Shown: positions 1-8,502, numbered from the stretch's first letter. The stretch: 64,000 nt of DNA from Robertmurraya_A mangrovi (GCF_034427655.1 NZ_JAXOFX010000013.1:61782-125781), one strand, 5' to 3'. The notes: generated from the letters alone by a model not told the origin. Numbers and translations: made by a program.

Positions 1-1978
1 CACGTTCTTCAGCTAGCTCAGAAATATGAACAAGTCCATCTTTACCGCTGAATAGTTCAACAAATGCACCGAATTTTTCAATTCGTTTTACTTTACCTAA
101 ATACATTTGTCCCACTTCTACTTCACGAACGATATCTTCAATAATTTTCTTCGCTTTTTGGTTCATATCTTCTTCAGTTGAAGAAATGAAGATTGTACCA
201 TCTTGCTCAATATCGATTTTAACGCCTGTTTCTTCGATGATTTTATTAATTTGTTTACCACTTGGTCCAATAACATCACGAATTTTATCAGGGTTAATCG
301 CCATTGTTAGGATTTTCGGAGCATAACGAGAAAGCTCATTTTTCGGCTCAGAAATCGTTGCCATCATCGATTCTAGAATTTGCATACGCCCTACTTTTGC
401 TTGTTGTAATGCTTCTTCTAAAATTTGACGAGATAAGCCTTCAATTTTAATATCCATTTGAAGTGCTGTAACACCTTTTGAAGTTCCAGCTACTTTAAAA
501 TCCATATCTCCAAGGTGGTCTTCCATTCCTTGAATATCAGTTAAAATTGTATAATGCTCACCCGATTTAACTAATCCCATCGCAATACCAGCTACTGGTG
601 CTTTAATCGGTACACCCGCATCCATCATCGCTAATGTACTAGCACAAATACTTGCTTGTGAAGTTGAACCATTAGATTCTAATACTTCAGATACAAGACG
701 AATGGTGTAAGGGAAGTCTTTTTCACTTGGAATAATTGGCTCTAAAGCACGTTCTCCAAGAGCACCGTGTCCGATTTCACGACGACCAGGGCCACGGATA
801 GGTCCTGTCTCCCCAACGCTGAATTGAGGGAAGTTATAGTGGTGCATAAAGCGTTTTTCTTCTTCAATCCCTAGACCATCAAGTATTTGAACATCTCCCA
901 TTGCTCCTAATGTACAAATACTAAGAGCTTGAGTTTGGCCACGTGTGAATAGGCCTGAACCATGGGTACGAGGTAAAATATTGATTTCTGAAGACAGTGC
1001 ACGAATGGCATCTGGGTTACGGCCATCTGGACGTACTTTTTCTTCTGTAATTAATCGACGAACTTCACCTTTAACAATTTTGTCAAGAATTTGCTTTACT
1101 TGTTTTAAGTCTTCGTCTTCTGCTTCTTGCTCTTCATATTTAGCTATTACTTTTTGCTTTACTTCCGTAATCGCTTGTTCACGAGCATGCTTTTCTTGAA
1201 CTTGGATAGCTTGTACTATTTCAGTCTCGCACATGCCACGAATCTCCGCTTCAAGTTCTGCATCCAGTTCATATAAAGTAATTTCTAATTTTTCTTTTCC
1301 AACTTTAGCTACGATTTCTTCTTGGAACGCAATTAATCGTTTAATTTCATCATGACCGAACATAATTGCTTCTAGCATCGTTTCTTCAGGAACTTCATCA
1401 GCACCTGCTTCAACCATGTTAATCGCATCCTTTGTTCCTGCAACAACTAGGTGTAGATCACTATTTTCCATTTCAGTTACGGAAGGGTTAATAATAAAGT
1501 TACCATCTACACGTCCTACCGTTACACCCGCAATTGGTCCTTCAAAAGGAATGTTTGAAACAGACAATGCTAAAGAAGATCCAAACATAGCAGCCATCTC
1601 TGATGAACAGTTTTGGTCTACACTCATGACGATACTGATTACTTGAACTTCATTACGGAATCCATCTGCGAATAATGGACGAATAGGACGATCAATTAAT
1701 CGGCTCGCTAAGATCGCTTTTTCACTTGGACGACCTTCCCTTTTAATAAATCCTCCTGGTATTTTACCAACCGCGTATAAACGTTCTTCGTAGTTAACCG
1801 TTAACGGGAAAAAATCTAACTTCTTTGGTTCCTTTGATGCGGTTGCTGTACTTAATACAGCAGTGTCTCCGTAGCGAACTAAAACAGCACCGTTTGCTTG
1901 CTTTGCTAATTGTCCTATTTCAACTGTTAATGGACGTCCAGCCCAGTCAATAGAAAAGACTTGTTTATCTTGTCCCAT
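1..1978 (-). CDS. pnp: Polyribonucleotide nucleotidyltransferase (PNPase), 3' end cut off by window
   Basis: PNPase degrades RNA 3'-to-5' by phosphorolysis and is part of the RNA decay machinery. The reading frame stays open from the ATG at 1978 to the left edge (about 659 residues; the family is about 700). The start MGQDKQVFSIDWAGRPL and the two RNase PH-like halves are visible; the second carries the phosphate-site region FTRGQTQALS. The KH motif IGPSGKQINKIIEETG and the beginning of the S1 domain (VGQMYLGKVKRIEKFGAFV) follow, so only the end of S1 and the tail are missing. The Shine-Dalgarno is AGAGAGGGG, about 7 bases before ATG. It lies downstream of rpsO but is separated by a terminator and has its own candidate promoter, the classic rpsO-pnp pairing. 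Identification is firm; truncation is only due to the window edge. Confidence 0.97.
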   Translation of the reverse strand, partial: MGQDKQVFSIDWAGRPLTVEIGQLAKQANGAVLVRYGDTAVLSTATASKEPKKLDFFPLTVNYEERLYAVGKIPGGFIKREGRPSEKAILASRLIDRPIRPLFADGFRNEVQVISIVMSVDQNCSSEMAAMFGSSLALSVSNIPFEGPIAGVTVGRVDGNFIINPSVTEMENSDLHLVVAGTKDAINMVEAGADEVPEETMLEAIMFGHDEIKRLIAFQEEIVAKVGKEKLEITLYELDAELEAEIRGMCETEIVQAIQVQEKHAREQAITEVKQKVIAKYEEQEAEDEDLKQVKQILDKIVKGEVRRLITEEKVRPDGRNPDAIRALSSEINILPRTHGSGLFTRGQTQALSICTLGAMGDVQILDGLGIEEEKRFMHHYNFPQFSVGETGPIRGPGRREIGHGALGERALEPIIPSEKDFPYTIRLVSEVLESNGSTSQASICASTLAMMDAGVPIKAPVAGIAMGLVKSGEHYTILTDIQGMEDHLGDMDFKVAGTSKGVTALQMDIKIEGLSRQILEEALQQAKVGRMQILESMMATISEPKNELSRYAPKILTMAINPDKIRDVIGPSGKQINKIIEETGVKIDIEQDGTIFISSTEEDMNQKAKKIIEDIVREVEVGQMYLGKVKRIEKFGAFVELFSGKDGLVHISELAEER

Positions 1979-2124
1979 TTGTGAACCCCTCTCTATGTTT
2001 TCCATTCAATTTATTATAAAAGAAGATTGGTATGCCCTTGTATCTTCCAGTAAGCTAAGTATGGAACTGCATTCTTATGTAGTATTAACATTTTCACTGA
2101 TACTTAAAATAAAGGATATGTATA

Positions 2125-2152
2125 ATTGTATTACCATTTAGCTCTTTTTCAA
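2125..2152 (-). promoter_or_regulatory. Candidate SigA promoter for pnp
   Basis: On the minus strand a -35 TTGAAA and -10 TACAAT are separated by 16 bases, between the rpsO terminator and pnp. This would leave a leader of about 140 nt before the pnp start. The match is seen directly; promoter activity is inferred. Confidence 0.45.
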
Positions 2153-2232
2153 TTTAGTAAAGATGAAAAGAGGACCTTTTCTAGAAATAAAAAACAAAAA
2201 ATACACGAAAATCCATCTATTTTAATGCTAAC

Positions 2233-2256
2233 AAAAAAGCGGGATATATCCCGCTT
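2233..2256 (-). terminator. Intrinsic terminator after rpsO
   Basis: A perfect 20-base palindrome AAGCGGGATATATCCCGCTT at 2237-2256 is followed on the minus strand by a run of T, starting a few bases after the rpsO stop codon. It should end much of the rpsO transcript before pnp. Confidence 0.9.
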
Positions 2257-2263
2257 CTTCAAA

Positions 2264-2533
2264 TTATCGACGTAAACCAAGCTTAGTGATTAACTCACGG
2301 TAACGAGAAACATCTTTGTTACGAAGGTAAGTTAATAGGTTACGACGTTTACCTACCATTTTTAAAAGACCGCGACGTGAGTGGTGATCTTTCTTATGAG
2401 TACGTAAATGGCCATTTAAGTTGTTGATTTCTTCTGTAAGGACAGCGATTTGAACTTCTGGAGATCCAGTGTCGCTTTCGTGAGTTCTGTACTCACTGAT
2501 AAGTTCGTTTTTACGTTCTTTAGTGATTGCCAT
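2264..2533 (-). CDS. rpsO: 30S ribosomal protein S15
   Basis: S15 is a primary 16S rRNA-binding protein of the small subunit central domain. The 89-residue product (MAITKERKNELI ... ELITKLGLRR) has the usual family length and the conserved core THESDTGSPEVQIA, HLRTHKKDHHSRRGLL and KRRNLLTYLR. The ATG at 2533 is chosen because AGGAGGTGA lies 5-6 bases before it; an in-frame GTG nine bases upstream falls inside that Shine-Dalgarno and would give three extra residues not seen in relatives. It sits between ribF and pnp, with its own candidate promoter and a structured leader that may be the S15 autoregulatory site. Confidence 0.98.
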   Translation of the reverse strand: MAITKERKNELISEYRTHESDTGSPEVQIAVLTEEINNLNGHLRTHKKDHHSRRGLLKMVGKRRNLLTYLRNKDVSRYRELITKLGLRR

Positions 2534-2572
2534 CCGGTTCACCTCCTAATATTATCAATCCCCTGTTTCTGA

Positions 2573-2596
2573 GCAAGCGTCGGTGATTCGACTTGC
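2573..2596 (-). promoter_or_regulatory. Hairpin in rpsO leader, possible S15 autoregulatory element
   Basis: The minus-strand leader folds as GCAAGTCG-loop-CGA(CG)CTTGC, an 8-bp stem with a 2-nt bulge and a 6-nt loop, about 40 nt before the rpsO start. S15 is known to bind structured leaders of its own mRNA in several bacteria including bacilli. That this hairpin is such a site is an inference. Confidence 0.4.
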
Positions 2597-2622
2597 CAAG
2601 AAAAGGTTCATTTTTTGTTACG

Positions 2623-2650
2623 CTTATAAGAATACAACTTTTTATGACAA
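2623..2650 (-). promoter_or_regulatory. Candidate SigA promoter for rpsO
   Basis: TTGTCA and TATAAG are separated by 16 bases on the minus strand, immediately after the ribF stop codon and upstream of the rpsO leader hairpin. Five of six bases match in each box. Confidence 0.55.
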
Positions 2651-2659
2651 AAAGCAAGA

Positions 2660-3610
2660 CTAAACGTTGTTTTTTTCAAAGTAAGAAAGGCTTTCTAGCT
2701 TATCTCGTTCAATTTGTGCCACTAACTCATCAATTCCTGAGAACTTCTTCTCACTTCTTATATGTTTATGCCATTCAACTGTAACTTTCTGGTCATAAAT
2801 TTCTTTGTTGAAATCAAAAATATGTACTTCTACTGATGGTTTGTGTCCTTGTTCCTTATTAAACGTCGGCTTATAACCTATATTGCATACTCCTTCATAC
2901 CACAGGTCTTCAACCAATATTCTTACAGAATATACTCCAAGTGGAGGAATTAAATATTCGTCATGAATTTCAATATTAGCAGTTGGAAAACCAATGGTTC
3001 TTCCCCTCTTGTCCCCGTGGATGACAATTCCGCTTGTCGTGTAATACCTACCTAATAAGGAGTTTAGCTCAAGCATTTTTCCTTCTTTAATAAAAGAGCG
3101 AATGAGTGTTGAACTAACCTTTTCATTACCGTTTGTGAGCTTCGGAACGGTTGTATAGTCAAACTTCCCTCTAGAGTGAAATGAAATTGTTTCCATCGTC
3201 CCTTTGCCCATTTTTCCATATGAATAATCAAATCCAGCAATGAGATGAACCACGTTTAATCCAATAATGTACTGGTCTATAAATTCTTGTGGTAAAAGGT
3301 CCGCAAATTGATGTGAAAATTTCACAACAAAAAGGTAATCAATTCCCAGCTTATTGACTAACTCCATTTTCTCTTCTAATGGAGTGATATATTCTACATG
3401 TTGTACTTCTCGACGAAGAATGACGGACGGATGAGGATCAAAAGTCATGACGGCACTTTTGATACCCTTTTCTTTTGCTACACTTTTAGCCGTTTGAATG
3501 ACCCTTTGGTGACCTAGATGTACTCCATCAAAATAACCAAGTGCCATAGCCATTGGTTCAAAGTCTTCTTTTTGTAAATTGTGGGGATGATGAATCGTAA
3601 TTACTTCCAC
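2660..3610 (-). CDS. ribF: Bifunctional riboflavin kinase / FAD synthetase
   Basis: The enzyme phosphorylates riboflavin to FMN and adenylates FMN to FAD. The N-terminal nucleotidyltransferase half has GYFDGVHLGHQRV (about residues 25-37) with the HxGH signature; the C-terminal kinase half has GDKRGRTIGFPTANI, the riboflavin-kinase ATP/Mg signature. Length is 316 residues, normal for the family (RibC in B. subtilis). I place the start at the GTG at 3610, because AGGTGA lies 8 bases before it and the N-terminus then aligns with B. subtilis. A GTG at 3622 overlapping that site, with AGGA upstream, is the alternative. It follows truB in the rimP-nusA-infB cluster. Confidence 0.95.
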   Translation of the reverse strand: MEVITIHHPHNLQKEDFEPMAMALGYFDGVHLGHQRVIQTAKSVAKEKGIKSAVMTFDPHPSVILRREVQHVEYITPLEEKMELVNKLGIDYLFVVKFSHQFADLLPQEFIDQYIIGLNVVHLIAGFDYSYGKMGKGTMETISFHSRGKFDYTTVPKLTNGNEKVSSTLIRSFIKEGKMLELNSLLGRYYTTSGIVIHGDKRGRTIGFPTANIEIHDEYLIPPLGVYSVRILVEDLWYEGVCNIGYKPTFNKEQGHKPSVEVHIFDFNKEIYDQKVTVEWHKHIRSEKKFSGIDELVAQIERDKLESLSYFEKNNV

Positions 3611-3688
3611 GCTGATACTCACCTTTTTCCTATCAATCCTAAAAAGCTTATTCTATATGATTTGTATAGATTGATTAATTTGCATCCC

Positions 3689-4600
3689 CTAGATTTTCAA
3701 TACCTTAGTCGGCTTCATTAAGCCAACTTTATGGGGATGATGCTGATAAATGGCCAATGCTGTACCTTTAGAGTCCTGTACAACAATGGGTCCTGACACT
3801 TCCGTTAGTTCTTCTGGAATATTTAGGACTGAACCATTTAAAACTTTCTCACTTAATTTATCACTTATTTCATATTTCGGCAAATGTAAAAGCGCGGCCT
3901 CCATTGGTCTAATAAATTCCTGAATTGTGCCTTCTTCAAGCTTTTTGCTCACCTCTTCAAGAGTTAAGCAATCTTCTAATGAAAATGATGCTGATTGAAT
4001 TCGTTTTAGATCAGACATATGGGCTGGGTAACCTAAAGATTCTCCAATCATAACGGCAAGTGTTCGAATATATGTCCCTTTGCTGCACGCTACTTTAAAT
4101 CTAAATTGAATCGTTTCACCTTCAAATTCTTCTCTATCATCTAGGAGCTCAATTGAATAGATAGTAACTTTTCTCGATGGTCTCTCTACTTCGATTCCCT
4201 GTCTCGCATATTCATAGAGCCTTTTACCGTTAACTTTAACGGCTGAATACATAGGTGGTGTTTGAGTAATTTCTCCTGTTAAGCTCGACAAGACTTCTAA
4301 AATTTCTTTCCTTGTGAAGGTTCTATCTACTATTTTTTGTTCAACTACTTCTCCAGAAGCGTCTTCTGTTGTGGTTGAGAATCCAATCGATACTTCCCCT
4401 TCGTAAGATTTACCTGCATCTGTAATGTATTCTGCTACTTTAGTAGCTCGTCCTAAACAAATCGGTAATACTCCTGTTACATCAGGATCTAGAGTACCTG
4501 TATGACCGATTCGTTTCATTTTTAAGATTTTTCTGAGTTTAAATACGCAATCGTGGGAGGTCATACCTTTTTCTTTATAAAGCGGTAAAATTCCTTCCAT
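3689..4600 (-). CDS. truB: tRNA pseudouridine(55) synthase
   Basis: TruB converts U55 of the tRNA T-loop to pseudouridine. The catalytic motif GHTGTLDPDVTGVLP is present with the nucleophilic aspartate at residue 38, plus the conserved GMTSHDCV start and the KSYEGEV...TTTEDASGE region. The length of 303 residues fits the TruB family with a C-terminal PUA-like extension. The ATG at 4600 follows GGAGGAT by 5 bases; an in-frame TTG 18 bases upstream lies before the Shine-Dalgarno and is rejected. It is separated from rbfA upstream by 320 bases holding a hairpin and a repeat, an interruption of this normally tight cluster. Confidence 0.96.
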   Translation of the reverse strand: MEGILPLYKEKGMTSHDCVFKLRKILKMKRIGHTGTLDPDVTGVLPICLGRATKVAEYITDAGKSYEGEVSIGFSTTTEDASGEVVEQKIVDRTFTRKEILEVLSSLTGEITQTPPMYSAVKVNGKRLYEYARQGIEVERPSRKVTIYSIELLDDREEFEGETIQFRFKVACSKGTYIRTLAVMIGESLGYPAHMSDLKRIQSASFSLEDCLTLEEVSKKLEEGTIQEFIRPMEAALLHLPKYEISDKLSEKVLNGSVLNIPEELTEVSGPIVVQDSKGTALAIYQHHPHKVGLMKPTKVLKI

Positions 4601-4655
4601 TTGTAATCCTCCGTTCAAGTTGTCATTATATGTATGAATTCATCGTTATATTAAG

Positions 4656-4686
4656 AAAAGGATAGACAAAGTATGTCTATCCTTTT
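4656..4686 (-). terminator. Strong hairpin between rbfA and truB, possibly a terminator
   Basis: A perfect 13-bp stem AAAAGGATAGACA / TGTCTATCCTTTT with a 5-nt loop, AT-rich at its base so it can read as a terminator on either strand. It lies downstream of the palindromic repeat in the rbfA-truB gap and could partly uncouple truB-ribF from the upstream cluster. Confidence 0.5.
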
Positions 4687-4747
4687 ATCCATATTGTATC
4701 TGAATGGAGATCCAAGGTATTATAAAAGTTTCTTGCTATAGAAGCCC

Positions 4748-4873
4748 GTTGATTTCCGCTCCGGACACTTGCTTTCCGCAGGGAGGGATGGGAGCCTCCT
4801 CGGCGTTCCGCCTGTGGGGTCTCCCATTCCCTCTACTTCCTGCAGGAGTCAAGTGTCCTCCGCTCCAATCAAC
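4748..4873. repeat. GC-rich palindromic repeat, complete copy
   Basis: A 126-base imperfect palindrome begins GTTGATT and ends AATCAAC. Inner arms GGACACTTG / CAAGTGTCC and GGGATGGGAG / CTCCCATTCCC can fold into one long cruciform. It is much richer in G and C than its surroundings and carries no gene. A half copy with about 80% similarity lies at 63797-63850. From memory, elements with this TTGATTTCCG...CTTTCCGC...GAGCCTCCT pattern are scattered in many Bacillaceae genomes as REP/MITE-like repeats; that is recognition, not a search result. Confidence 0.8.
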
Positions 4874-4921
4874 TCGGATTAGTTTAAACAACAACTATAA
4901 CAAAAGTATTTAAATTAACCT

Positions 4922-5293
4922 TTAAATTTCCTGCTCACTATCTTTTGTTTTGTCTTCTCTTTGAATTTGGTGTAGGAGTGTGTCGATACGGTTTCCGTAG
5001 TCGATGGACTCGTCGAATTCAAAGATGATTTCTGGAGTTTTTCTTAAGCGGATTCTTTGGCCAATTTCTGAGCGAATGAATCCTTTTGCTTTTGCTAAAC
5101 CTTTAAGCGTGTTTTCTTTCTGTAGGTCATCACCTAGAACAGAAATAAACACTTTTGCTTGTTGGAGATCTCCTGAAACTTCCACATCTGTTACAGTAAC
5201 AAAACCGATGCGTGGGTCTTTTATTTTTCGGCTAATAATCTCGCCTAATTCTTTTTTCATTTGTTCTCCAACACGATTAGATCGAAGGCTCAT
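4922..5293 (-). CDS. rbfA: Ribosome-binding factor A
   Basis: RbfA is a small KH-fold protein that binds the 30S precursor and helps mature the 16S rRNA 5' end. The 123-residue product starts MSLRSNRVGEQMKKELGEII and has the family core DPRIGFVTVTDVEVSGDLQQAKVF followed by LRKTPEIIFEFDESIDYG. The ATG at 5293 follows GAGGTGA at good spacing. It is the next gene after ylxP in the nusA-infB cluster, a context conserved in Firmicutes. Confidence 0.96.
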   Translation of the reverse strand: MSLRSNRVGEQMKKELGEIISRKIKDPRIGFVTVTDVEVSGDLQQAKVFISVLGDDLQKENTLKGLAKAKGFIRSEIGQRIRLRKTPEIIFEFDESIDYGNRIDTLLHQIQREDKTKDSEQEI

Positions 5294-5392
5294 AGTATGT
5301 CACCTCTTTGTTCAGTTCTTATGAGCAGTACGATAAAAATGAAAATCGTATTGGTAATTTTATTTTTACCTCTCAAAGAACAAAAAATGTAT

Positions 5393-5674
5393 TTAAAGCC
5401 ACTCGATATCCGTGATGGTTCGTTCTATCTCCGGAAACGAGTCAATAAAACTTAGAGCATGTTGTAATTCTCTTTCTGTTGACACCCCAGAGGAAGATAC
5501 AACCACGATTGCAAGCTTCGTTCTCTGCCATACATCTTGAAAGTCAACCTCTGAAACAGAAACATTATATTTCTGCTTCAGACGTGTCATAATCCTCTGT
5601 AACACAGCTCTTTTGTCTTTTAAAGAATGTGCATCGTAAATGATACATTCACAGGCTGCTAAGCCAACTATCAT
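5393..5674 (-). CDS. ylxP: DUF503 family protein YlxP
   Basis: A 93-residue protein of the DUF503 family with the typical start MIVGLAACECIIYDAHSLKDKR and the central VSVSEVDFQDVWQR segment. The biochemical role is not established from sequence; its fixed position between infB and rbfA in Bacilli suggests a link to translation or ribosome assembly. The ATG overlaps the infB stop codon as TAATG, indicating translational coupling. Confidence 0.9.
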   Translation of the reverse strand: MIVGLAACECIIYDAHSLKDKRAVLQRIMTRLKQKYNVSVSEVDFQDVWQRTKLAIVVVSSSGVSTERELQHALSFIDSFPEIERTITDIEWL

Positions 5675-7884
5675 TAACGTTCCACTTCTTCCATAATATA
5701 TGCTTCAATGACGTCTCCTTCTTTTACATCATTAAAGTTTTTAATGGTAATTCCACATTCGTACCCTTGGCTTACTTCTTTTGCATCATCTTTGAAACGT
5801 TTTAATGCATCGATTTCGCCTTCGAATACCACGATTCCATCACGAATGACACGAACACCGCTGCCACGAGTGATTTTACCATCTGTAACGTAAGAACCTG
5901 CAATTGTTCCAACTTTAGAAACTTTGAATGTTTGACGAACTTCCGCTTGACCAGTAATTTTCTCTTGGAACTCAGGATCAAGCATTCCTTTCATCGCTGC
6001 TTCAATTTCTTCAATTACTTTATAAATGATTCTGTGTAAACGGATATCTACTTCTTCTGTATCAGCTGCACGCTTAGCGTTGTTATCTGGACGTACGTTA
6101 AATCCAATAACAATAGCATTTGAAGCAGAAGCTAAAGTGATATCTGATTCGTTAATCGCACCTACGCCAGTGTGAATGATTCGAACATTTACACCTTCTA
6201 CGTCAATTTTTTGTAAAGCAGCAGCTACTGCTTCAACAGAACCTTGAACGTCACCTTTAACAATTAAGTTTAAGTCTTTCATTTCTCCTTGTTTCATGTG
6301 CTCAAACAGATTTTCAAGACTAACTTTTGTTTTCTCACTTCTCTGTGCTTGTAACGCTTGTTGCGCACGAGTTTCCCCGATAGAACGAGCAGTCTTCTCG
6401 TCTTCAAATACAACGAAACGATCTCCCGCAAGTGGTACATCATTTAATCCAGTAATCTCTACAGGAGTGGATGGACCTGCTTCTTTAACACGACGCCCAA
6501 CATCATTTACCATTGCACGTACACGTCCAAACGTTTTACCAACAACGATTGGGTCTCCAATACGAAGTGTTCCGTTTTGAACTAGAAGTGTTGCGACTGA
6601 GCCTCGACCTTTATCAAGTTGAGCTTCAATAACGGTACCGATTGCTTTTCTCTTAGGGTTAGCTTTGTATTCTTCGACTTCACCTACAAGAAGAATCATT
6701 TCTAAAAGAGAATCAATACCCTCGCCTTTTAAAGCTGAAAGTGGTACGAAAATCGTATCTCCACCCCAAGCCTCTGGCACTAAACCATGCTCTGTTAACT
6801 CTTGCATCACACGGTCAGGATTGGCAGACTCTTTATCCATTTTATTAACAGCTACGATAATTGGTACCTCTGCCGCTTTAGCGTGATTAATAGCTTCAAC
6901 TGTTTGAGGCATTACTCCATCATCTGCAGCTACAACTAGAACAGTGATATCCGTAATTTTCGCTCCACGAGCACGCATCGTTGTAAAAGCCGCGTGACCT
7001 GGTGTATCAAGGAAAGTAATCTTTTTACCGTTCTCCACTACTTGATATGCACCGATATGCTGAGTGATACCACCCGCTTCGCCAGCTGTTACTTTCGTGT
7101 TTCGAATAGAGTCTAATAAAGTTGTTTTACCGTGGTCAACGTGACCCATGATTGTTACTACAGAAGGTCTTTCAACAAGGTCATCTGATTCGTCTTCCGT
7201 GAAGTAAACCTCTAAATCTGTCGTATCAATTTTGATTTCCTCTTCGACTTCAACGTTGTACTCAGCACAGATTAACTCAATGGCATCTTTGTCAAGAACT
7301 TGGTTAATCGTAGCCATAACCCCAAGTAAGAATAATTTTTTAATGATTTCTGAAGGCTCTAAGTGTAGCTTTTTAGCTAGTTCAGCAACCGTTAAAGATT
7401 CGCTAAAAGTAATTTTAGCAGGTAATTCTTTCTTTTTAGGTGGTTGTGGTTGGTGTTGTTGTCTAGATCTGTTTTGATTTTGGTTATTGTTTTTATTTTT
7501 GTTTTTATTTTTATTGAACGCTTTGTTTTCTTTCGACTGGTACTCTTGTGCACCTTTTTTACTATCATTTGCTTTAACAACATTAGTCTTAACTTTTACT
7601 ACAGCAGGTGTTGAAGCACGGTCATCGTCTTCGAAAGCAGCTGCCTTTGTTTTAGGTTGAACATTTTGTTGAGGCTTTTGTCCTTGAGGTTTTTGTTGCT
7701 CTTTAGCCGGAGCTTTCTTTTCCTCTTTTTTATTAAATAAGCTATCTAATTTTTTCACTGTATCATCTTCTATTGTAGTCATATGGTTTGAAACCTCGAT
7801 ATCCATGTCTTTTAATTTTGTAATAATTTCCTTGCTGGAAATATTATGTTTTTTTGCATATTCATATACTCGCATTTTACTCAT
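5674..7884 (-). CDS. infB: Translation initiation factor IF-2
   Basis: IF-2 is the GTPase that brings fMet-tRNA to the 30S subunit and promotes subunit joining. At 736 residues it has an N-terminal IF2N module (1-50), a charged N/K/Q-rich linker (about 51-155, including a KNKNKNKNNNQNQN run), a second IF2N module (160-215), and then the G domain. G1 GHVDHGKT is at 247-254, followed by GGITQHIGA, DTPGHAAF, NKMD and the C-terminal beta-barrel and tRNA-binding domains. The ATG at 7884 follows GGGGGTG and matches the MAKMRVYEYAK start of relatives. It sits 19 bases after ylxQ and overlaps ylxP. Internal starts giving shorter isoforms are known in B. subtilis but were not resolved here. Confidence 0.98.
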   Translation of the reverse strand: MSKMRVYEYAKKHNISSKEIITKLKDMDIEVSNHMTTIEDDTVKKLDSLFNKKEEKKAPAKEQQKPQGQKPQQNVQPKTKAAAFEDDDRASTPAVVKVKTNVVKANDSKKGAQEYQSKENKAFNKNKNKNKNNNQNQNRSRQQHQPQPPKKKELPAKITFSESLTVAELAKKLHLEPSEIIKKLFLLGVMATINQVLDKDAIELICAEYNVEVEEEIKIDTTDLEVYFTEDESDDLVERPSVVTIMGHVDHGKTTLLDSIRNTKVTAGEAGGITQHIGAYQVVENGKKITFLDTPGHAAFTTMRARGAKITDITVLVVAADDGVMPQTVEAINHAKAAEVPIIVAVNKMDKESANPDRVMQELTEHGLVPEAWGGDTIFVPLSALKGEGIDSLLEMILLVGEVEEYKANPKRKAIGTVIEAQLDKGRGSVATLLVQNGTLRIGDPIVVGKTFGRVRAMVNDVGRRVKEAGPSTPVEITGLNDVPLAGDRFVVFEDEKTARSIGETRAQQALQAQRSEKTKVSLENLFEHMKQGEMKDLNLIVKGDVQGSVEAVAAALQKIDVEGVNVRIIHTGVGAINESDITLASASNAIVIGFNVRPDNNAKRAADTEEVDIRLHRIIYKVIEEIEAAMKGMLDPEFQEKITGQAEVRQTFKVSKVGTIAGSYVTDGKITRGSGVRVIRDGIVVFEGEIDALKRFKDDAKEVSQGYECGITIKNFNDVKEGDVIEAYIMEEVER

Positions 7885-7903
7885 TAATACACCCCCGCTA
7901 GAT

Positions 7904-8206
7904 TTAATCGAGCAACGTCATTAGCTTCTTGGCAAATCCCTCATCTAGAACAGCCACTACTACGCGGGCTTCTTTACCGATCGCTTGACCGAGCAAAAAA
8001 CGGTTTTCTACTAATTTATAAGGAATATTATAGGATTTGCATTTGTCCGTTACTTTTTTGTTTGTATTAGCAGATGCATCCGCTGATAACAAAACAAGTT
8101 TCGCTTTACGGTTCTGAATTTCCTTAACAGAAAGTTCTTCACCAGAAATAATTTTACGCGCTCGATTGGCTAAGCCAAGCAATGACATCCACTGATTTCC
8201 GTTCAT
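7904..8206 (-). CDS. ylxQ: L7Ae-family ribosomal/kink-turn protein YlxQ
   Basis: A 100-residue L7Ae/L30e/S12e/Gadd45-fold protein of the kink-turn RNA-binding type, also called RplGA. Conserved segments are LLGLANRARKIISGEE, AKLVLLSADASANTNKK and the C-terminal GKEARVVVAVLDEGFAKKL. Its start overlaps the stop of rnpM as TAATG, so the two are probably translated together. Its exact RNA target is not known from sequence; position between rnpM and infB is universal in Bacilli. Confidence 0.93.
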   Translation of the reverse strand: MNGNQWMSLLGLANRARKIISGEELSVKEIQNRKAKLVLLSADASANTNKKVTDKCKSYNIPYKLVENRFLLGQAIGKEARVVVAVLDEGFAKKLMTLLD

Positions 8207-8487
8207 TAGGATAGTCGTTTCTCCTTCTCAATGAGCTCTATAAGCTCTTCATATATACGATCATCCACTTTGACTTCTAAGTGGCTAGATAAAACATTCT
8301 TCTTCTTTGCTTTTTGTACAGCTTCCTCTGTTTTAGAAAGATATGCTCCACGACCTGATTTTTTTCCAGTTAAGTCGATGGAAACCTCTCCCTCTTTAGA
8401 ACGAACGATGCGAACCAAATCTTTTTTTGGCCTCATTTCACCAGTAGCTACACATTTTCGCATAGGTACTTTTTTACGAGTGTTCAC
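8206..8487 (-). CDS. rnpM: YlxR-family RNase P modulator
   Basis: This 93-residue YlxR (DUF448) protein has the hallmark RKCVATGEMRPKKDLVRIVR followed by GKKSGRGAYL. YlxR has recently been described as an RNA-binding modulator of RNase P (RnpM). I prefer the GTG start at 8487 because GAGGTGA lies 6 bases before it; the ATG at 8493 immediately abuts that Shine-Dalgarno. The product then begins VNTRKKVPMRKC, which aligns with B. subtilis. It lies 15 bases after nusA and overlaps ylxQ. Confidence 0.92.
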   Translation of the reverse strand: MNTRKKVPMRKCVATGEMRPKKDLVRIVRSKEGEVSIDLTGKKSGRGAYLSKTEEAVQKAKKKNVLSSHLEVKVDDRIYEELIELIEKEKRLS

Positions 8488-8502
8488 GATCATTCACCTC
8501 AA

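Larger units (their letters stand above)
4601..4921. other. Gene-free gap between rbfA and truB
   Basis: This 321-base gap holds only the palindromic repeat (4748-4873), the 13-bp hairpin (4656-4686) and the truB ribosome-binding site. Apparent open frames across it are produced by the repeat and lack a ribosome-binding site. In B. subtilis rbfA and truB are close together, so the gap is best explained by repeat insertion. Confidence 0.7.

Noticed and set aside
4704..4913. Plus-strand open frame of 69 codons between rbfA and truB
   Set aside because: It is produced by the GC-rich palindromic repeat, has no ribosome-binding site and resembles no protein.
7460..7560. Low-complexity N/K repeat in infB as a frameshift or insertion
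   Set aside because: Frame is intact and a charged N-terminal linker is usual in Bacillus IF-2.
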